From assembly GCA_013399305.1 (NCBI GenBank), contig VXAI01000338.1:117068-181067 (forward strand): 64,000 nucleotides of DNA, read 5' to 3'. The notes beneath the pieces were generated by a model. The model was not told where the DNA came from. It saw nothing but the letters and a program-made list of their open reading frames with translations, and did not search any database. A program made the position numbers and the translations under genes. The stretch is from Rostratula benghalensis (taxonomy: Eukaryota; Chordata; Aves; Charadriiformes; Rostratulidae). Of the stretch, positions 60,251 to 64,000 are shown piece by piece. The first letter of the stretch is position 1. Every line of letters starts with the position of its first letter.

Positions 60251-63200
60251 AATATAAATATAAACATTATACATATAGATAACTCCAGTATAGGTACAAT
60301 CTCTGGATGCAGGACTGGTGAACCCTGCCAGGTGCTAGTAAAATTTATTTTATCTGCAGTAGGAAAAATTCTTGGTTAAGTTTATTTGACAGAATGTCGG
60401 GTGTATGTGTGTGAATGTCTCAAATAATTGCTGTTATTCATTAGTGGCCTGTTTTCTCTCACACAGCTTTGTTAATGAGGATTAACATTTAGAGGGGAAG
60501 GTATTTGCATTCTGGTGACATTTCTGCTTTTCTTTGTTTTCCTTTGGACATAAAAGTACATTGAGATGAAGTGAAATTCATAGCCACTCCTACTGTAAGG
60601 TTTTTCTTTATTTATGTCAAGCTGGTTTTGCCTTATGTCAATAGTCTTGTTGTGATGTGTTTCTCATTTAGCATTTCATCTATTAGATTAGCACATAAAT
60701 AACATTTTGATATTAAAGATGAAGATGAACTAATTAATGTTGATTTAATTGCTGGGAGTTGGACTATAAAAATAGATCTTCCTTTACATTTTAAAATAAT
60801 TTAGACAAACCAGATTCTTTTAATTTCTTTCAGAATCTCTTAGATATAGACATGGGTTAACAGGTGCAATGAAAAATGTGAGGTATCCTTTTACAGCACA
60901 GCGTTCAACTGCAGATTTTTTTATCAGAGGAGAGAGAGAGGGAGAAGCTGACACAGAGACATCTACTGGTAAAGCAGGAGAGCAGTATTGAATTCAAGTG
61001 CTCATTTAGCTTTCCTGGGAGGGTTTTTGCACTGAACTGACTCTTTGCACCTTGATGAGTGTATTTGATTTGATTCATGTTGGTCTTGTCTCCCTGTGCT
61101 GGAAGCACAGGTCTTAAATCAATACCAAGTCACATGAACATTGAGCCAGTCTTCAACGTGCTGTCTTTGAATAGCTTCCATTGTTTCCCTTTTAAAATAA
61201 TGAAAGAAAACCAAACAGATTTTGTTGTGAGTATTTAATGTAGGAATACTTGAATAATTTAAAAACAAAAAGAACAGTCCTAAAATCAACGAGTCATTTT
61301 CCCTGTCGTCCATATCAACCCAATTCTGCTTAAACAAAGAAACAAGCTGGAGACTCCTGCTTGCAGTCTTCAGAGCACAGAAATGAAGTAATTAACATTG
61401 CAAGCACCTTCTTCATAGACAATGCTTCACAGCTAGGAAAAAAATGATGTTATTTATGAAAAAGAATGTCAGTAATTGTTCAGAATGTTAGTAAGTAGCA
61501 GCAAATGGAGGCTGGTAAATGAGTTAATGGGCTTCATGGCTATGAAACAGTAATGCTGTCATGGCTTGAAACTTATTTGCTTTGACTCAGGCTGAAAAGG
61601 AAGTTCTTCAGACTAGGTACAGATTTATTTTAAGGGGTGGCACCTTGGTTAATCTGAGTCATATTCAGTCTGTGGCTGGGTAGAGTCCCTCTTGTTAGGA
61701 AAAAACAACTGATTTTTCTATTGATGAAATAATATTAATTTGGAATTCCCACTTTTACAGCAGAGAAAAAAGAATTTATTTGACAATTGGAACACTCTAC
61801 CCCAGCTTCCTGACATGCCCTGAGTGTCACCAGCAATTTTTGGAAGACACCTCTGCTCCCAATGCCACCACTTTACCTTATGTTACCATTTTAGCTATCA
61901 AAGTCCAAGTGGGAAATGCAGTGTTACCCCAGGAGGTGCAGAGGAATTAGGACATTCATTAACGTGTCCCAGAGCCTTGTTTTATAGTTTAACTCCACTC
62001 TTTTTGTTCTCTAGCTACTTTGAGTCATAATTACCTCAAGCCAAATCGAGACAAGATGCAAATCCAAGCATCACCCATTGTGTTCAAAATAGCCAGCAGA
62101 GCTAAAAGTGCTTTTTAAAGAGACAGATGAAGAAATAGAAGAAAATCTCTACAGACTTTTTTCTAAGAAAGGCCTCTCCTTCCAGCATCTGTCTGACCAG
62201 ATGGTATTTAGAGTTTTAGGCTGTGTACATGCGTTCCCTCTTCTTATGGAATATGCTAATTGTTCCAGACAGTCTTGCCTTTGCAGACTGCTGCCTCTAT
62301 GAATATTTAATCTTTCTGCCTGAAACTCATTCTCTTCTCTCTGTAAGTAGCACGTAGACTGACCAGTATTCATGTTCTGTATCAATTTGTGTATTAGAAA
62401 TGTACATGGTACAATCATCTAAAAAGCATAACAATTGTATTATTAATGTCCCTTTGTGGAGAGCATGCACAGTATTAAATAATGTCTTAGAGGTAAAAAT
62501 ATATTTAGTGAGATAGATTTCCAAGCTCAAAGTTTAAAAAAACTCATGCCCTAACTTTTTTGTCACAATGATCACCACCAACACGATGATCAAGAGCAGC
62601 TAGGTTGGATTGCATATTAAACTGTTTCTGAAGGAAAAGAACTCTGTTGAGCTGTTCAGTGAATCAGCTGGGGTAGAAGTTGTTGTAAGACAAGAGTGCT
62701 TACCCTGCCTCTAAATTTAGTGTATTGAGTCATGTTTATCTGCAGTATCTTGATAAAAAAAACAAAAAAAATCTTAGACATTGTGTAAGCAAAAAAAAAA
62801 AAAAAAAAAAGAAGAAAAAATGAAAAAAATTGCTTTAGTGCCTTCCTCAAAACCAATGGTTCACCTTAACACAAATGGTCATAGTCTGTGCTGCAACTGC
62901 TCTCTACAGTACAAAATAACCGTGAACTTGATTTATGAAGACTCGTAGGTCAAATAAACAGTGCAGTTGATCTACCTGCCTGCTTTTCTGCAGATATCAC
63001 TCAAGTTTATCACTCTGATCTACTAACCAGGTGCATCTGACATGTGGGTCATCTATCAGGAACAAAAATACCCCAAAGTGCTGCAGCCATCCCTGGACAT
63101 CTGCCCCAGGAGAAGGCACTCAACACTTCTAGAGACCTTCAGTAGATGACAGAGCGCTTCTCCTTCGAAAAAGTTAGCCCAAAAAAGATAGACAGTTTTT

Positions 63201-64000
63201 CTTAAGTGCCTCAAAAATAAGCCAGTTACTAGGTTAAAGTTACACTATTTCTTTCAGTATCTCAAGTAGGAAGACCAGGGACCCCTGATGAGATCTACTG
63301 ATTTCACTTAAGACCAGGCAGTTTTCAGTGTAGTTTGAATTAAGCCTGTACGCTTATAAACCAGTCTGGAGTGTGCTTGTGGGGTTTGTTTTCCAGATAT
63401 TTCATCCTCAGAAAGAGCTTAGAAAGGAAAAAAAAGTCCTCTGGTGAATGAATGCCAAGGCTGTTTTAAATTATACTTCCCAAAGGCTAACAATTTAACC
63501 TCTAGTTAAAACTTTAAATAATGAATCAGTGATGCAATCTTTTTGTAAGCATATTTTTCTTAATTCTTAAAAAAATTATTGTTTCCTTTTATGATACGTA
63601 CATATAATAAATTATTTCCTTAAAACAAAATTTTTAATTTAGAATCAGAATTGCTCAACTGCATTTCCTATCAATGTCTTAGTTAAATTCCAGGAAATTG
63701 CTAATAAAGGCACCAAACCAACTGTACTAACCCCAAATCATGGGTCTTATTAACCAAAATCATAATACCTGCACACCCACACAAACACCTCAGCCCCACA
63801 GCAAATTTTGGTTTATGCCAACTTACAATCACCTACAATTCACATCTCCATTTCCTACACAAGGGAGAACTCTTACTCCCTGTAAAATCCCAGAAGTACT
63901 TAAAGACTGAAACACCAATTAAACATATGTGTACAGAGACTGATGTTTGTACTTTTACCTGCTGGATTCAGAGAAAATTAAGGTCTCTGTGGAAATATTT
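60251..64000. other. Unique AT-rich sequence to the window end
   Basis: No CR1, LTR or RNA gene is recognised. Open frames stay below 95 codons. A 20-base A run lies at 62,791-62,810. The block 61,800-62,110 has a more even composition and might be a conserved non-coding element, but nothing direct supports this. Confidence 0.45.
62791..62810. repeat. Poly(A) tract
   Basis: About 20 A residues followed by GAAG and more A-rich sequence, with no recognised retrotransposon upstream on the plus strand. Confidence 0.85.

Noticed and set aside
59828..60379. Open frames across the second gap with Asn-Arg, Ile-Glu or Phe-Leu runs
   Set aside because: They result from the N run and the AAATAG microsatellite read in different phases.
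1..64000. CRISPR arrays, bacterial operons, phage or plasmid modules
   Set aside because: No regularly spaced direct repeats, no gene packing and no ribosome-binding-site pattern. The repeats present are those of bird nuclear DNA.

Overview
The window looks like a stretch of bird nuclear DNA, either intergenic or deep inside an intron. It is AT-rich with dense stop codons in all frames, and I recognise no host protein-coding exon. It contains at least fourteen copies of CR1, the dominant avian non-LTR retrotransposon. These are known from the CR1 reverse-transcriptase reading frame, the conserved 3' UTR and the short 3' tail repeats of the ATTCTATG type. There is also a solo LTR of an abundant bird endogenous retrovirus family. 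No tRNA, rRNA, CRISPR or bacterial operon signal is visible. I cannot name the species. The variety of CR1 3' ends points to several waves of activity.

Layout. From 1 to about 15.65 kb the sequence is single-copy in appearance with no CR1. It holds two unexplained minus-strand open frames near 0.5-1.6 kb, a CpG-containing block at 5.9-6.24 kb, a tiny GC-rich island at 10.34 kb, a 12-bp hairpin at 12.14 kb and a GC-richer patch at 12.48-13.09 kb. Between 15.66 and 21.86 kb lie three minus-strand CR1 copies. From 23.84 to 42.40 kb every clearly oriented CR1 copy is on the plus strand: 23.84-24.92, 25.20, 27.80-28.17, 28.25-28.45, 29.79-29.99, 31.05-31.38, 37.00-37.45, 39.48-39.79 and 40.87-42.40 kb. 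A probable hAT-type DNA transposon end sits at 33.76 kb. A 671-base assembly gap lies at 39,911-40,581, and the sequence after it looks like part of a second ERV LTR directly abutting the longest CR1. From 42.4 to 50.6 kb there is no recognisable repeat other than microsatellites. A 1.36-kb CR1 lies at 50.61-51.97 kb (plus), an old CR1 remnant at 54.24-54.53 kb (minus), and the ERV solo LTR at 54,857-55,445 (minus) with a 5-bp target-site duplication. The right end to 64 kb is unique sequence with a CpG-retaining patch at 57.72-57.90 kb and a second gap bordered by a hexamer microsatellite.

Function. None of the CR1 copies can be active. All are 5'-truncated, none shows the endonuclease domain, and the longer reverse-transcriptase frames are broken by frameshifts or stops. 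The window therefore reads as a record of repeat insertion and decay, with a few non-repeat segments worth testing for conservation. I found no convincing new biological system. The best leads are the CpG-retaining patch near 57.8 kb, the gap-bounded LTR/CR1 junction near 40.6-40.9 kb, and the two longest open frames outside known repeats.
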